A stretch of 22,262 nucleotides of DNA from an uncultured Bacilli bacterium (lineage in GTDB: Bacteria > Bacillota_I > Bacilli_A > RF39 > UBA660), in assembly GCA_934096315.1 (NCBI GenBank), contig CAKOLT010000019.1:1-22262 (forward strand), written 5' to 3'. Shown here in pieces: positions 6,586 through 13,988 of this stretch. The first letter of the stretch is position 1. Every line of letters starts with the position of its first letter. The notes below the pieces were generated by a model. That model was not told the DNA's origin. It searched no databases and saw only the letters and a list, made by a program, of their open reading frames with translations. The position numbers were made by a program, and so were the translations under genes.

Positions 6586-6607
6586 TTCCTACTCCCTTAT
6601 TAATAAT

Positions 6608-6633
6608 AAAATAGATGCGAGTGCACCTATTTT
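6608..6633 (-). terminator. Terminator at the 3' end of efp
   Basis: On the minus strand AAAATAGGTGC and GCATCTATTTT form an 11-bp stem with one G-U pair and a 4-nt loop, followed by ATTATTAA. It overlaps the efp stop codon and separates efp from the addA group, possibly allowing partial read-through. Confidence 0.65.
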
Positions 6634-7184
6634 CTTGATACATATTTACCATCTTTGGTAGATACTATGATTTCTTCACCATTCTCAATGAAAAGAGGTA
6701 CTTTTACTAGTAATCCTGTTTCAATTATTGCATCTTTAGTAGCTCCTGTTACGGTATTACCTTTAACAGCTGGCTCTGTCTGTGTTACTTTGTAATCTAT
6801 TTTTTCAGGTAGTTCTATACCTAATAGTTCACTTTCATAAAAGAATAGTAAAACTTCTAACCCCTCTTTTAAATATTTTATTTCATTTTCAATCTGACTC
6901 TTATTTACGTCTACTTGCTCATAAGTATTCATATTCATAAAACTATAGTTATCACCATCAGCATATAAAAATTGCATTTTAGTTTTTTCAACATGAGCAG
7001 TAGGTATTTTAATACCAGCATTAAAAGTCTGCTCCATAGTAGAGCCAGTTCTTAAGTTCTTAAGTTTTGCTTTTACAATAGCGGCACCCTTACCAGGTTT
7101 TACGTGTTGAAAGTCAATTACTTGATATAAATTACCTTCGTAAGAAATGGTCATACCAGTTTTAAAATCATTAACGTTTATCAT
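6627..7184 (-). CDS. efp: Translation elongation factor P
   Basis: EF-P binds between the P and E sites of stalled ribosomes and helps peptide-bond formation at polyproline. The 185 residues have the usual three-domain layout: a KOW-like N-terminal domain (1 to about 63) and two OB-type domains. The loop HVKPGKGAA carries Lys32, the residue modified in many bacteria. The C-terminal region contains the usual VTGATKDAIIETGLLVKVPLFIENGE-type signature, here beginning at VTGATKDA. The start at 7184 has GGGAGG 8 nt upstream and lies 12 nt after rpmG, so both are read from the promoter at 7396-7425. Collagen-like and proline-rich proteins in this window (GPT repeats) would be typical EF-P clients. 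Confidence 0.96.
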   Translation of the reverse strand: MINVNDFKTGMTISYEGNLYQVIDFQHVKPGKGAAIVKAKLKNLRTGSTMEQTFNAGIKIPTAHVEKTKMQFLYADGDNYSFMNMNTYEQVDVNKSQIENEIKYLKEGLEVLLFFYESELLGIELPEKIDYKVTQTEPAVKGNTVTGATKDAIIETGLLVKVPLFIENGEEIIVSTKDGKYVSRK

Positions 7185-7196
7185 ACTTTAACCTCC

Positions 7197-7364
7197 CTAT
7201 TTTTTTTCTTTATGATTCGTATTTTTACGACATTTTGGACAATATTTATTTAATTCCAAACGTTCAGTAGTATTTTTTTTGTTTTTACTAACTGTATAAT
7301 TCATATTTTTACATTCTTCACATACTAATGTAACTAATACTCTATTTTCATTCTTTTTAGCCAT
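7197..7364 (-). CDS. rpmG: 50S ribosomal protein L33
   Basis: The frame gives 55 residues starting MAKKNENRVLVTLVCEEC, with the pairs CEEC (15-18) and CPKC (42-45). This is the zinc-binding (C+) form of L33. The segment NYTVSKNKKNTTERLELNKY matches the family. The ATG at 7364 has a GGAGGGA site. It was located by translating the minus strand of an otherwise empty gap between efp and rpmF. It is the first gene after the promoter at 7396-7425 and leads into efp. Confidence 0.93.
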   Translation of the reverse strand: MAKKNENRVLVTLVCEECKNMNYTVSKNKKNTTERLELNKYCPKCRKNTNHKEKK

Positions 7365-7395
7365 AATATTCCCTCCTTTAAATAAATCTATTACA

Positions 7396-7425
7396 ATTAT
7401 ATCACACTTTCTTTAAAATAGGCAA
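7396..7425 (-). promoter_or_regulatory. Promoter for rpmG-efp
   Basis: TTGCCT (7420-7425) and TATAAT (7396-7401) on the minus strand are 18 nt apart, placing the start about 25 nt ahead of the rpmG ATG. Confidence 0.6.
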
Positions 7426-7478
7426 GGAAATTGTGATATTTATATTAAAAACGTTATTTATTTTCTTAAAAAAAGAAA

Positions 7479-7497
7479 CTTAGACCTATTGTCTAAG
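7479..7497 (-). terminator. Terminator after rpmF
   Basis: CTTAGAC and GTCTAAG form a 7-bp stem with a 5-nt loop, followed on the minus strand by TTTCTTTTTTT. It overlaps the rpmF stop codon and ends the ylqF-yceD-rpmF transcript. Confidence 0.8.
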
Positions 7498-7675
7498 CAG
7501 ACTTCTTTTCAAGTTTATTTTCTCCCTTATAAAATCCACATTTATCACATACTCTATGTGGTCTAATCATTTCACCACAATTAGAACATTTTACTAATCC
7601 ATTAGCACTAATTTTATAATGAGTTCTTCTCATATCTCTTCTAGTTTTACTAACTTTTCTAAATGGAACTGCCAT
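7493..7675 (-). CDS. rpmF: 50S ribosomal protein L32
   Basis: This 60-residue protein starts MAVPFRKVSKTRRDMRR, the conserved L32 opening, and carries a zinc ribbon with CSNC and CDKC. It is part of the large ribosomal subunit. The ATG has a GGAAGGGAGAG site. It lies 2 nt after yceD, the conserved yceD-rpmF pairing of bacteria, and the terminator at 7479-7497 ends the unit. Confidence 0.96.
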   Translation of the reverse strand: MAVPFRKVSKTRRDMRRTHYKISANGLVKCSNCGEMIRPHRVCDKCGFYKGENKLEKKSA

Positions 7676-7677
7676 AA

Positions 7678-8142
7678 CTATCTCTCCTTCCCTAATAATT
7701 TATCTAAATCTTGAAACGGATGATTACTACTTTGACTACTTGCTAGCTCATCTTCCGTAATAACTCTCCATCCATCCCCTTCAATTCTTTTAGAAGATGT
7801 TTCACTACTTCTAACCTTTGAAGGAATTTCTACTAATATATTCTCCCACAAAATTGGTAAAATATCAAGTGTATTTTGCATATTTTCTAAATTTTCTTCA
7901 ATTTTTATATCAAAATCGTGTTTAACTTCCTCTAAAGTTATATCATCTGGTAGTATCATTCTTCCATTTAATGTTCCTGATAATTCTAAAGAATCGTCTA
8001 TTAACTTCTTAATTAATCCTTTAAAACTTACATTTTCTAATCTAATTATACTGCTTCCAGTTAAATCAAATGTTATATTTTCTTCGTTTATGTCTATTTG
8101 TTTTTTTAAGTTATTATTTACTGGTGTTACATCAATTATCAT
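7678..8142 (-). CDS. yceD: YceD/DUF177 family protein
   Basis: The DUF177 family (YceD) is implicated in 23S rRNA accumulation and is nearly always next to rpmF, as here. I place the start at the ATG at 8142 (MIIDVTPVNNN), eight codons inside the longest frame, because AAGGAGGATACTT precedes it; the CDS then overlaps the ylqF end by 11 nt. The family shape is visible: a beta-rich N-terminal half with LTGSSIIRLENVSFKG and LELSGTLNGRMILPDD, then DILPILWENILVEIPSKV, and a C-terminal tail with the HPFQDLDKLL ending. The Cys-rich motif present in some plant-type members is missing, as in many Firmicutes. Confidence 0.85.
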   Translation of the reverse strand: MIIDVTPVNNNLKKQIDINEENITFDLTGSSIIRLENVSFKGLIKKLIDDSLELSGTLNGRMILPDDITLEEVKHDFDIKIEENLENMQNTLDILPILWENILVEIPSKVRSSETSSKRIEGDGWRVITEDELASSQSSNHPFQDLDKLLGKER

Positions 8143-9061
8143 AAGTATCCTCCTTAAATCTATCAAAAGTTACCTTACCAAGGTATCCTTCCCGTAAGTC
8201 TCTTAATATTATACCATAAACTCTGTCATAATCAACCTCATTATTTCTAACTATCCCATATTTTTTGCCAATTTTATCTAATGTAAGAATTATATCATCT
8301 TCTTTATTAATGCCATATCTTTCTGTGATATTACTTGGATAATAATTTAGCATAGTGTTAAGTATGTATATTGCTACATTTTCAAGGTTTAGGACTTCTT
8401 CTTTTATTGCGGTCATACTGGCAAGATTAAGTGCTACAGTATCATTGTCTAATCTTGGCCATAATATACCAGGGGTATCAAGTAGTTCTAATTTGTCATT
8501 TATTCTAATCCATTCTAAGTTTTTAGTTATACCAGGTTTATTGCCGACTTTTGTGGCTTTTTTTCCTACTAGTCTATTGATTAGAGTGCTTTTTCCTACG
8601 TTAGGGACTCCGAGTATTAGAGCTCTGACTCTTCTTTCTTTGAGACCTTTGTCCTTTCTTTTTTTGTTTATGTCTACCATTAAATCGTCTGTTAATTTAA
8701 ATATTTCTTTAACATTTATATTGTTTAGTAAATCAGTTAGGACAACGGTATAGCCTTTTTTTTCGTAGTATTGTTTCCATTTTGATGTAATATCCATATC
8801 ACAAAGATCTATTTTTGTTATAATAAGTATTCTTTTTTTATTTTTGGTAATTTCTTCAATGTCTTTGTTTTTGGAAGAATATGGTATCCTCCCGTCGATT
8901 ACTTCAAATACTATATCTATTAAGTCTATTTTTTCCTTTACTTCTCTTTTGGTTTTAGCCATGTGGCCGGGATACCAATTTATATTAGATTTACTATTTT
9001 CTTCTTTTTTTTCGTTTTTTGCTTTGTCTTGTCGCATTTTTCTTTTTTGGTACATATCCAT
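8132..9061 (-). CDS. ylqF: Ribosome biogenesis GTPase YlqF/RbgA
   Basis: RbgA is a circularly permuted GTPase needed for late 50S assembly. The permuted motif order is seen: NWYPGHMAKTK (28-38), G4 as TKID (82-85), G1 as GVPNVGKST (151-159), G2 Thr179 in KPGITKN, and G3 DTPG (195-198). A C-terminal RNA-binding helical domain follows (about 215-309). The protein has a charged N-terminal extension of about 27 residues before NWYPGHM, whereas typical homologues start only a few residues before it. The ATG overlaps the stop of a decayed rhuM fragment (TAATG), so translation may rely on GGAAG in that fragment. The gene stops with TGA, which argues for the standard code. Confidence 0.92.
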   Translation of the reverse strand: MDMYQKRKMRQDKAKNEKKEENSKSNINWYPGHMAKTKREVKEKIDLIDIVFEVIDGRIPYSSKNKDIEEITKNKKRILIITKIDLCDMDITSKWKQYYEKKGYTVVLTDLLNNINVKEIFKLTDDLMVDINKKRKDKGLKERRVRALILGVPNVGKSTLINRLVGKKATKVGNKPGITKNLEWIRINDKLELLDTPGILWPRLDNDTVALNLASMTAIKEEVLNLENVAIYILNTMLNYYPSNITERYGINKEDDIILTLDKIGKKYGIVRNNEVDYDRVYGIILRDLREGYLGKVTFDRFKEDTYDN

Positions 9062-9649
9062 TATTTATCACTTCCATTCTCTATCATTCTTGTTTTATTT
9101 AAAAACTTATCAAAGTCTGATTTATATAATTTATCTTGTTTAACTTTAAATTTATCATACTCTTTATAAGCTAATTCTTTTGCAACACTAGCTGATATTT
9201 TCCCTGCACTATGTAATATTTCTTTACTATTAAATTGCAAAAATGCATTCAATTTTTCTACCCCATCTTTCATCATCCATAACTACATCCTTTATCATAT
9301 ATTCTTTTAATATTTTAGTAGCCCAAATTCTAAAGTTTGTTGCTTTTTTTGAATTTACTCTGTATCCAACTGTAAGAATCATATCAAGGTTATATATCTT
9401 TACAGTTTTTTTAGAATTATTAACGTCGGTTTTTCCGACGGTGTTATTTTCATCAAGTTCACCACTATTTAATATATTATTAATATGTTCTGTTATTGTG
9501 CTTCTTCCTACACCAAACAATTCTGCAATTAAATTTTGCGTAAGCCATATATCATTATTTATTAACATTACGCTACCCCTAACATCATTGTTTAAATCCC
9601 TATATATTTAAAAATCATGATTAGTTATTTGTAAGTTTTTATTGTCCAT
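9061..9649 (-). pseudogene. Decayed rhuM-family gene
   Basis: The original start is the ATG at 9649 (MDNKNLQITNHDF), with an AAAGGAG site. Codon 14 is an in-frame TAA at 9610-9608, after which the family sequence continues (IYRDLNNDVRGSV, then NDIWLTQNLIAELFGVG). Near 9280 the frame passes from VVMDDER to a C-terminal piece read in another frame (MKDGVEKLNAFLQF to KYKSDFDKFLNKTR-like end). Comparison with the intact copy at 9820-10824 shows that about 130 codons between these points are missing. There are thus three lesions: a nonsense codon, a large internal deletion and a frameshift. The last fragment ends in TAATG shared with the ylqF start. Confidence 0.8.
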
Positions 9650-9671
9650 TTGTTATTCTCCTTTCTATTAG

Positions 9672-9812
9672 ATTTTTTATTTATAATTTCAATTAGTAAA
9701 AATTGTGCTCTCAATGTAATTAGGCAACAACTTGTTGCCATTTTTTCATCATTAGCATATTCTTCATAGAATGATCTCACTAACCTTATATTTCTTTCAG
9801 AAATTATTATAT
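9672..9812 (-). pseudogene. Relic of a DUF1016 (YhcG-like) gene
   Basis: The minus strand encodes ISERNIRLVRSFYEEYANDEKM, matching VRNLKYMKKFYLEYKDDELM in the gene at 10864-11262. The match continues in another frame as WQQVVA, LH, EHNFY with interrupting stop codons, corresponding to QQLVAQVPWRHNIVL. Both termini are missing. It precedes the rhuM relic exactly as the other DUF1016 fragment precedes the intact rhuM, so this is the older half of a duplicated cassette. Confidence 0.65.
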
Positions 9813-9819
9813 AGTTTTA

Positions 9820-10824
9820 TTATTTTATATCTTTACTTTCATTTAAATATTTATTATAAAATTCATCCATTGAAGATATGTATTTTTGGTCTTGTATAAC
9901 TCTAAATTTTTCATATTCTTTTTCTGCTTTTTCTACAGTCTCTTTATGAGATATACTGCCACTATTATTTAATACTTTTTTTCTTCTGAATTTTAATAAA
10001 TCATCAGTTGCATTTATCCAATCTTTCATTGTCATTACATGTCTTTGTTTTGCTTCATCCTCTGCAAATACTAAAAACATATTTGTTAAATCTTTTAAAT
10101 TATTCATTTCTTCTTCATTTAAATAATTTTTAGCAATAACTACATCATACTTATATATTAAACCATCAGGAGAATTTTTCCAGGTCGTTAGTCCCATATG
10201 TTCTTTCTTTGAACTTGCTCTATTATATATTAATTCAGCCGCTGTATGTCCACTAATTGCATAATGAAGTTTATTTTGGACTATTTTAAAGAAAGTATAA
10301 GCTTCTTCTGTCTTTGGGTTGTAATCTGCTGCGGTTGCAATAAATAAATCTGTAATCTTTTGATATGCCATTCTTTCACTAACTCTAATTGTCTTGATAC
10401 GTTCTAATAATTCATCAAAATACTTTGTATCATATTTATTTCCTTTTATAAAACGTTCGTCATTTAAAGCAAAGCCTTTTGTCATATACTCTTTTAAAAT
10501 TTTTGTAGCCCATATTCTAAATTCTGTTGCTTTTTTAGAATTTATTCTATAACCCACGGCAATTATAGCGTCCAAACTGTAAACTTCAGTATTATAATTT
10601 TTTCCATCATCCGCAGTTATTTCCATTTTGGAAACAACTGAATTTCTATCTAATTCTTTTTCTTCAAATATATTTTTTAAATGTTTAGATATTGCTGGTA
10701 TACCTACATTAAAAACTTTTGACATTCCTTTTTGAGATAACCATAAAGTTTCGTCTTTATAAATAGCGTCTACTATAATATTTCCTTCACTATTTTTATA
10801 TATAATTAATTTATTATCATCCAT
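9820..10824 (-). CDS. rhuM: RhuM family protein (virulence RhuM, DUF-type accessory protein)
   Basis: The 334 residues match the full length of the RhuM family, named after a Salmonella pathogenicity-island gene and often found inside or beside type I restriction-modification loci; its biochemical role is not settled. A helix-turn-helix-like N-terminal part includes LWLSQKGMSKVFNVGIPAI (27-45) and SKHLKNIF. The family signature GYRINSKKATEFRIWATKIL spans 91-110. Later segments include KTEEAYTFFKIVQNKLHYAI and a charged C-terminus with EKEYEKFRVIQDQKYIS. The ATG has an AAAGGAG site. The frame is intact, unlike its paralogue at 9061-9649. No hsdR, hsdM or hsdS gene is present in the window. Confidence 0.88.
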   Translation of the reverse strand: MDDNKLIIYKNSEGNIIVDAIYKDETLWLSQKGMSKVFNVGIPAISKHLKNIFEEKELDRNSVVSKMEITADDGKNYNTEVYSLDAIIAVGYRINSKKATEFRIWATKILKEYMTKGFALNDERFIKGNKYDTKYFDELLERIKTIRVSERMAYQKITDLFIATAADYNPKTEEAYTFFKIVQNKLHYAISGHTAAELIYNRASSKKEHMGLTTWKNSPDGLIYKYDVVIAKNYLNEEEMNNLKDLTNMFLVFAEDEAKQRHVMTMKDWINATDDLLKFRRKKVLNNSGSISHKETVEKAEKEYEKFRVIQDQKYISSMDEFYNKYLNESKDIK

Positions 10825-10863
10825 TAATATTCTCCTTTCTTTTAGTTTTTCATAATTTTCTAC

Positions 10864-11262
10864 TTACCAGTTAATACTCATAGATGGTAAACTTTTACCA
10901 CTATCATTATTCCTCTTTTCTTCCTCTTTCATTTTTTTCATAAGTACAATATTGTGTCTCCATGGAACTTGTGCAACAAGCTGTTGCATAAGTTCATCAT
11001 CTTTATACTCTAAATAAAATTTTTTCATATATTTTAAATTTCTTACAGAAAATCCTGTTGAATTTGGAAATTCTATTTTTAAATCTTTTGAAACTTCATC
11101 AATAAATTTATTTCCGTATTTATAATTATCATTTAAAATTTTCCCAAGTCTAAAATACATTGAAATCAAACTTATATTGCTTTGTACTGCAACTTTATAT
11201 TGTGTAGTTTTAATTTCGTCTTTAATATGATTAAGTATCACTTTAAAATCATTCTTTTGCAT
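10864..11262 (-). CDS. DUF1016 N-terminal domain protein, truncated
   Basis: The family (YhcG-like, PDDEXK nuclease superfamily) usually has an N-terminal helical domain and a C-terminal nuclease domain, together around 330-370 residues. Here 132 residues remain, with the N-terminal hallmark GFSVRNLKYMKKFYLEY and LMQQLVAQVPWRHNIVLM. After that the sequence becomes a short unrelated tail (EEEKRNNDSGKSLPSMSINW) and stops, so the nuclease domain is absent. The start has a strong AAGGAGGAG site and may still be translated. It lies 39 nt ahead of the intact rhuM and is probably co-transcribed. I regard it as a truncated remnant. Confidence 0.75.
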   Translation of the reverse strand: MQKNDFKVILNHIKDEIKTTQYKVAVQSNISLISMYFRLGKILNDNYKYGNKFIDEVSKDLKIEFPNSTGFSVRNLKYMKKFYLEYKDDELMQQLVAQVPWRHNIVLMKKMKEEEKRNNDSGKSLPSMSINW

Positions 11263-11399
11263 TGTTATTACTCCTCCTTATTTATTATTTTAATATAAAT
11301 TTTCATAATCATTAGCAATATCTATTTTATTTTTATAATCATATACTCTATCCTTAAAATATTAATCTTGTTATATAAAATTTTCTTTAAATCATTCTT

Positions 11400-11800
11400 A
11401 TCTAATTTTCATATATCCTGCATTATTCTACTCTGCCATATTTTTAACACCTGCAGAGACGGCAACTTTCTGAAGATTATAGTTACCTTTTTTTGTATCT
11501 TGATAGTTTATAATCTTTTATATTGACAATAGCATTATTGTTTCTTTTTGACAACTTGTTGAAGTCAACAAGTTGTTAATTCATATTAAATCCAGAATTT
11601 TCGCAAGATTCTTTTGCTTTATCTATTACCTTTTTAAAATTTCTCCAATCTTTGTATTCTAGTACTTTTTGTAATTCACGTGCATACCAAAATTCATTAC
11701 CATATTCATTTGTGTGTTTTATATTTTCAAAAATATTATTAGTATATTTGTTTTCAATTTCGTTCTTTGTAACCTCTATTTCTATTAGTTTTATTAATGT
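11400..11800 (-). pseudogene. dinD: Decayed dinD (DNA damage-inducible protein D) gene
   Basis: The minus strand between about 11790 and 11580 encodes IFENIKHTNEYGNEFWYARELQKVLEYKDWRNF and KVIDKAKESCENSGFN in one frame (pieces shown), the DinD N-terminal signature. No start codon is found: the frame opens after TAA with no ATG, GTG or TTG ahead of it. An in-frame TAA at 11578-11576 is followed by QLVDFNKLSKRNN and IKDYKLSRY, which continue the DinD pattern. A further piece, VSAGVKNMAE then a stop then NNAGYM, resembles a later DinD part after a deletion. The gene is therefore dead. This fills the stretch 11263-11818 together with nothing else recognised. Confidence 0.7.
11551..11576. repeat. 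Perfect 12-bp inverted repeat inside the dinD relic
   Basis: ACAACTTGTTGA and TCAACAAGTTGT are separated by AG. It falls right at the premature stop of the dinD relic. A similar palindrome GGCAACAAnTTGTTGCC occurs at about 9723-9739 in the DUF1016 relic, and a related sequence encodes QQLVA at 10978. Confidence 0.6.
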
Positions 11801-11818
11801 TTTTTATAAGTCATTATT

Positions 11819-12205
11819 TTAATCATTAAATCTCAATAAATATCCATCGGGGTCCTGAATCAAGAATTCTTTGTCACTATATTCCATTTCATCAACTTTA
11901 TAATTGTGGACTTCTAAATCTAGAAAAAACTCGAAGTTTTTATTTTTTAAATCATTATACATTTTTTCTACATCAGATACAGACATGCTTATATTTATAC
12001 CTCTACCAAATGGGTATTCCATATTTCCCGCATTCCAATTATTGTTTTGTTCTTCTAACATTATTTGATTCTTTTCTAATTCTAGAAAGACAAACTTATT
12101 TTCTGGTCTTTCATATTTGATTTTAAAACCTAATTCTAAATAGAATTGTTTACTTTTATCAATATTTGATACTGATAATTCTGGTATTAAACTATTAAAT
12201 TCCAT
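11819..12205 (-). CDS. VOC (glyoxalase/bleomycin resistance-fold) protein
   Basis: The 128-residue protein (from the ATG at 12205; a GTG four codons earlier overlaps the AGGTG ribosome site and is less likely) has the two-repeat beta-alpha-beta pattern of the vicinal oxygen chelate fold. Seen are IPELSVSNIDKSKQFYLELGF near the start, FVFLELEKNQIMLEE, and the C-terminal EFLIQDPDGYLLRF. Such proteins include bleomycin-binding proteins and small metal-dependent enzymes. The closest likeness is the single-domain bleomycin-resistance type, but substrate cannot be inferred. A promoter lies at 12279-12307. It borders the decayed accessory block and may belong to it. Confidence 0.82.
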   Translation of the reverse strand: MEFNSLIPELSVSNIDKSKQFYLELGFKIKYERPENKFVFLELEKNQIMLEEQNNNWNAGNMEYPFGRGINISMSVSDVEKMYNDLKNKNFEFFLDLEVHNYKVDEMEYSDKEFLIQDPDGYLLRFND

Positions 12206-12278
12206 ACTTGATATCACCTCAATAAATTAATGTTTCTCTTGTTTAATTTATATTTTAACCAAGGCACCTTACATATAA

Positions 12279-12307
12279 ATGATATCATGAGAATAAAATA
12301 TTGTAAA
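12279..12307 (-). promoter_or_regulatory. Promoter for the VOC gene
   Basis: TTTACA (12302-12307) and TATCAT (12279-12284) on the minus strand are 17 nt apart. The -10 lies in the palindrome ATGATATCAT. The leader to the ATG is about 65 nt. The rest of 12206-12423 shows nothing else. Confidence 0.45.
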
Positions 12308-12400
12308 TACTTGTTGTGCATTTTTGTTAATTTTTGTATCAATATCTTTTTCTAACACTAACCTTTCTAAAGGCTGGGTTCCTATTATATAAATAGAAAA

Positions 12401-12425
12401 AAGAAAATATATTAAATACTTTCTT
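12401..12425 (-). terminator. Weak terminator after the 12424 gene
   Basis: AAGAAA and TTTCTT pair around an AT-rich interior, and the minus strand continues TTTTTTC. The stem is short and entirely A/T except for one G-C pair, so this is tentative. Confidence 0.35.
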
Positions 12426-13575
12426 ATTTACTAATTGATTCTAATTTTTTATTATTTATATCATATCTATAAGTTTTAATTAAGTTATTATTGCTTAAAC
12501 ACTCATATTTATCTGTAATATCTCCGTCACATATGCTGAATTCTAAAATGTTATTTTTTACTTCAATACTGAATTCTTCATTAAATGTAGGTTTAACAAA
12601 GGCAGGATTTAATTTAGTAGTTTTAATAACATTATCATCTATTTTTTTGCCATTATAGTCTACAAAATATATTTCATTGTTATTATATATCATTACAACT
12701 TTATCACTTATTAAAATTATCTCATCATATGGTGTATCTATTACATTCTTTTTATTCGCTAAATCATATAAATACCATTTATTGTTTAATTTTAACTTAA
12801 CATATTTTAACTTCTCATAATAAGTTTTTCCATCATTATCCATTTTAGTTCCTGTTTCAGCACTACTTTTAACAAATTTATTTGAATCATTGAATGCTAT
12901 ATCTTCATAAATATTATCTAGTATTACTTCATCACTAGTTAATTTTTCTATTCCATACTTATTATTATTAACGGTTACAATGTAATCACTATCAATATCA
13001 TAATAACCATCCTCTATGTAACAGCCTTCATAGCAAGTTAAAACAAAATTTTTATTTTTAGCACTCTTAATTATTTCACCTGAATAATTTACAATTAGAT
13101 CTTTTGATTTATCCTCAGAACTTCCTAAATAAATATAACTATCGCCCATCTTACGTATGCTAACTAAATAATTCATATAAGTATTTAGTACTCCTTTATC
13201 AATATCAAAAAATACTATTTTTTTACCACTGTCTGAAGAAGAGTTTGTTAAAATATCATCATAAATAACTATTTTATTAGCGTATGTATCGCTATCAAGA
13301 ACGTTGCATCCGTTTCCATCACAACTATATTTATTTGCCTCTACTCCATCTTTATAGAAATAAATTACTTTATCTTTCTTTTCGTAAGTAACTTTATATT
13401 TTGCATCTGCTACTTTAATACCATCAAATTTATTTTGATTTTCAACTACTTGACTTTTGTTTTCGTCTTTATTATCTTCTTTTTTGTTATCAAATTTTAA
13501 GTAATAAAATACTCCCACTAGTATGAGAAGAAATAAAATAACTGAAATTGTTAAAACTATTTTTTTCTTATTCAT
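12424..13575 (-). CDS. Membrane-anchored extracytoplasmic protein with WG-like repeats, 383 aa
   Basis: An N-terminal signal anchor follows MNKKK (about residues 6-27, ILFLLILVGVFYYL region), then a charged Lys/Asp/Asn linker. The remaining roughly 330 residues are beta-rich and contain motifs resembling WG/KWG repeats, such as NNKYGIEKL...ILDNIYEDI and NNKWYLYDL...VIDTPYDEI. Paired cysteines (CDGNGC, CYEGC, CDGD...C) suggest disulfides or structural Cys outside the cell. The start has GAGGTG 7 nt upstream, and promoter-like boxes lie at 13594-13622. WG-repeat proteins are common surface proteins of unknown function; I infer no activity. It appears to be a single-gene transcript. Confidence 0.72.
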   Translation of the reverse strand: MNKKKIVLTISVILFLLILVGVFYYLKFDNKKEDNKDENKSQVVENQNKFDGIKVADAKYKVTYEKKDKVIYFYKDGVEANKYSCDGNGCNVLDSDTYANKIVIYDDILTNSSSDSGKKIVFFDIDKGVLNTYMNYLVSIRKMGDSYIYLGSSEDKSKDLIVNYSGEIIKSAKNKNFVLTCYEGCYIEDGYYDIDSDYIVTVNNNKYGIEKLTSDEVILDNIYEDIAFNDSNKFVKSSAETGTKMDNDGKTYYEKLKYVKLKLNNKWYLYDLANKKNVIDTPYDEIILISDKVVMIYNNNEIYFVDYNGKKIDDNVIKTTKLNPAFVKPTFNEEFSIEVKNNILEFSICDGDITDKYECLSNNNLIKTYRYDINNKKLESISK

Positions 13576-13593
13576 TATTTACACCTCAGTTTA

Positions 13594-13622
13594 AAGATAA
13601 CATAATTCCGTAAATAAGTAAA
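13594..13622 (-). promoter_or_regulatory. Promoter for the 12424-13575 gene
   Basis: TTTACT (13617-13622) and TATCTT (13594-13599) on the minus strand are 17 nt apart, with the start near 13587, about 12 nt ahead of the start codon region. The match is moderate, and the short leader still leaves room for the GAGGTG site. Confidence 0.4.
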
Positions 13623-13633
13623 TATTAAATAAA

Positions 13634-13666
13634 AAGTTTACAGATTTTTAATTTACCTGTAAACTT
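13634..13666 (-). terminator. Terminator after the DUF1653 gene
   Basis: AAGTTTACAG (13634-13643) and CTGTAAACTT (13657-13666) form a perfect 10-bp stem with a 13-nt loop. The minus strand then runs TTTATTTAAT. It ends the AbrB-DUF1653 transcript. Confidence 0.8.
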
Positions 13667-13711
13667 AATTTAATTATAGTAATATTTTATAAGTGGATAA
13701 CAAAGCCATCC

Positions 13712-13960
13712 TTATAATTCTTTAACGCTTTTAATATTTTGTAACTCGAATCTGTATTTTTGTTTTATATCTGGATACTTTTCATGATCAACTTCTGATA
13801 AAAACATTTTTAATGGTCTTATATATAACTTATTCTCACCATAAAGTGCTCTATAAACTACGTATTCTTCTAAAGTTTCACTATTAAGTGCTACATCCAA
13901 AACTAAATATAAATCCCCTTTAAAATGCTTATAGATAGAATTAATTTTAATTTCCCTCAC
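13712..13960 (-). CDS. DUF1653 family protein
   Basis: The 82 residues closely follow the DUF1653 pattern: YKHFKGDLYLVLDVA, VVYRALYGENKLYIRPL, MFLSEVDHEKYPDIKQKYRFE. These are small cytoplasmic beta-barrel-like proteins of unknown function. The start is GTG at 13960 (homologues begin MREIKxGxxY, as here); no in-frame ATG lies between it and the upstream stop, and the nearby ATG is in another frame. The ribosome site is weak. It is 28 nt downstream of the AbrB-type gene, and the two probably form an operon. Confidence 0.85.
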   Translation of the reverse strand: MREIKINSIYKHFKGDLYLVLDVALNSETLEEYVVYRALYGENKLYIRPLKMFLSEVDHEKYPDIKQKYRFELQNIKSVKEL

Positions 13961-13988
13961 AAAATCATCTCACTTTTCTATAATCAAA

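Noticed and set aside
8355..9169. Three overlapping plus-strand ORFs opposite ylqF
   Set aside because: They are shadows of ylqF and the rhuM relic without start signals; the minus-strand GTPase motifs are unmistakable.
9820..10824. RhuM as a phage anti-repressor (KilA-N/BRO type) marking a prophage
   Set aside because: The N-terminal region has a faint likeness, but the full-length RhuM signatures and DinD/DUF1016 neighbours fit restriction-modification accessory genes, and no other phage gene is seen.
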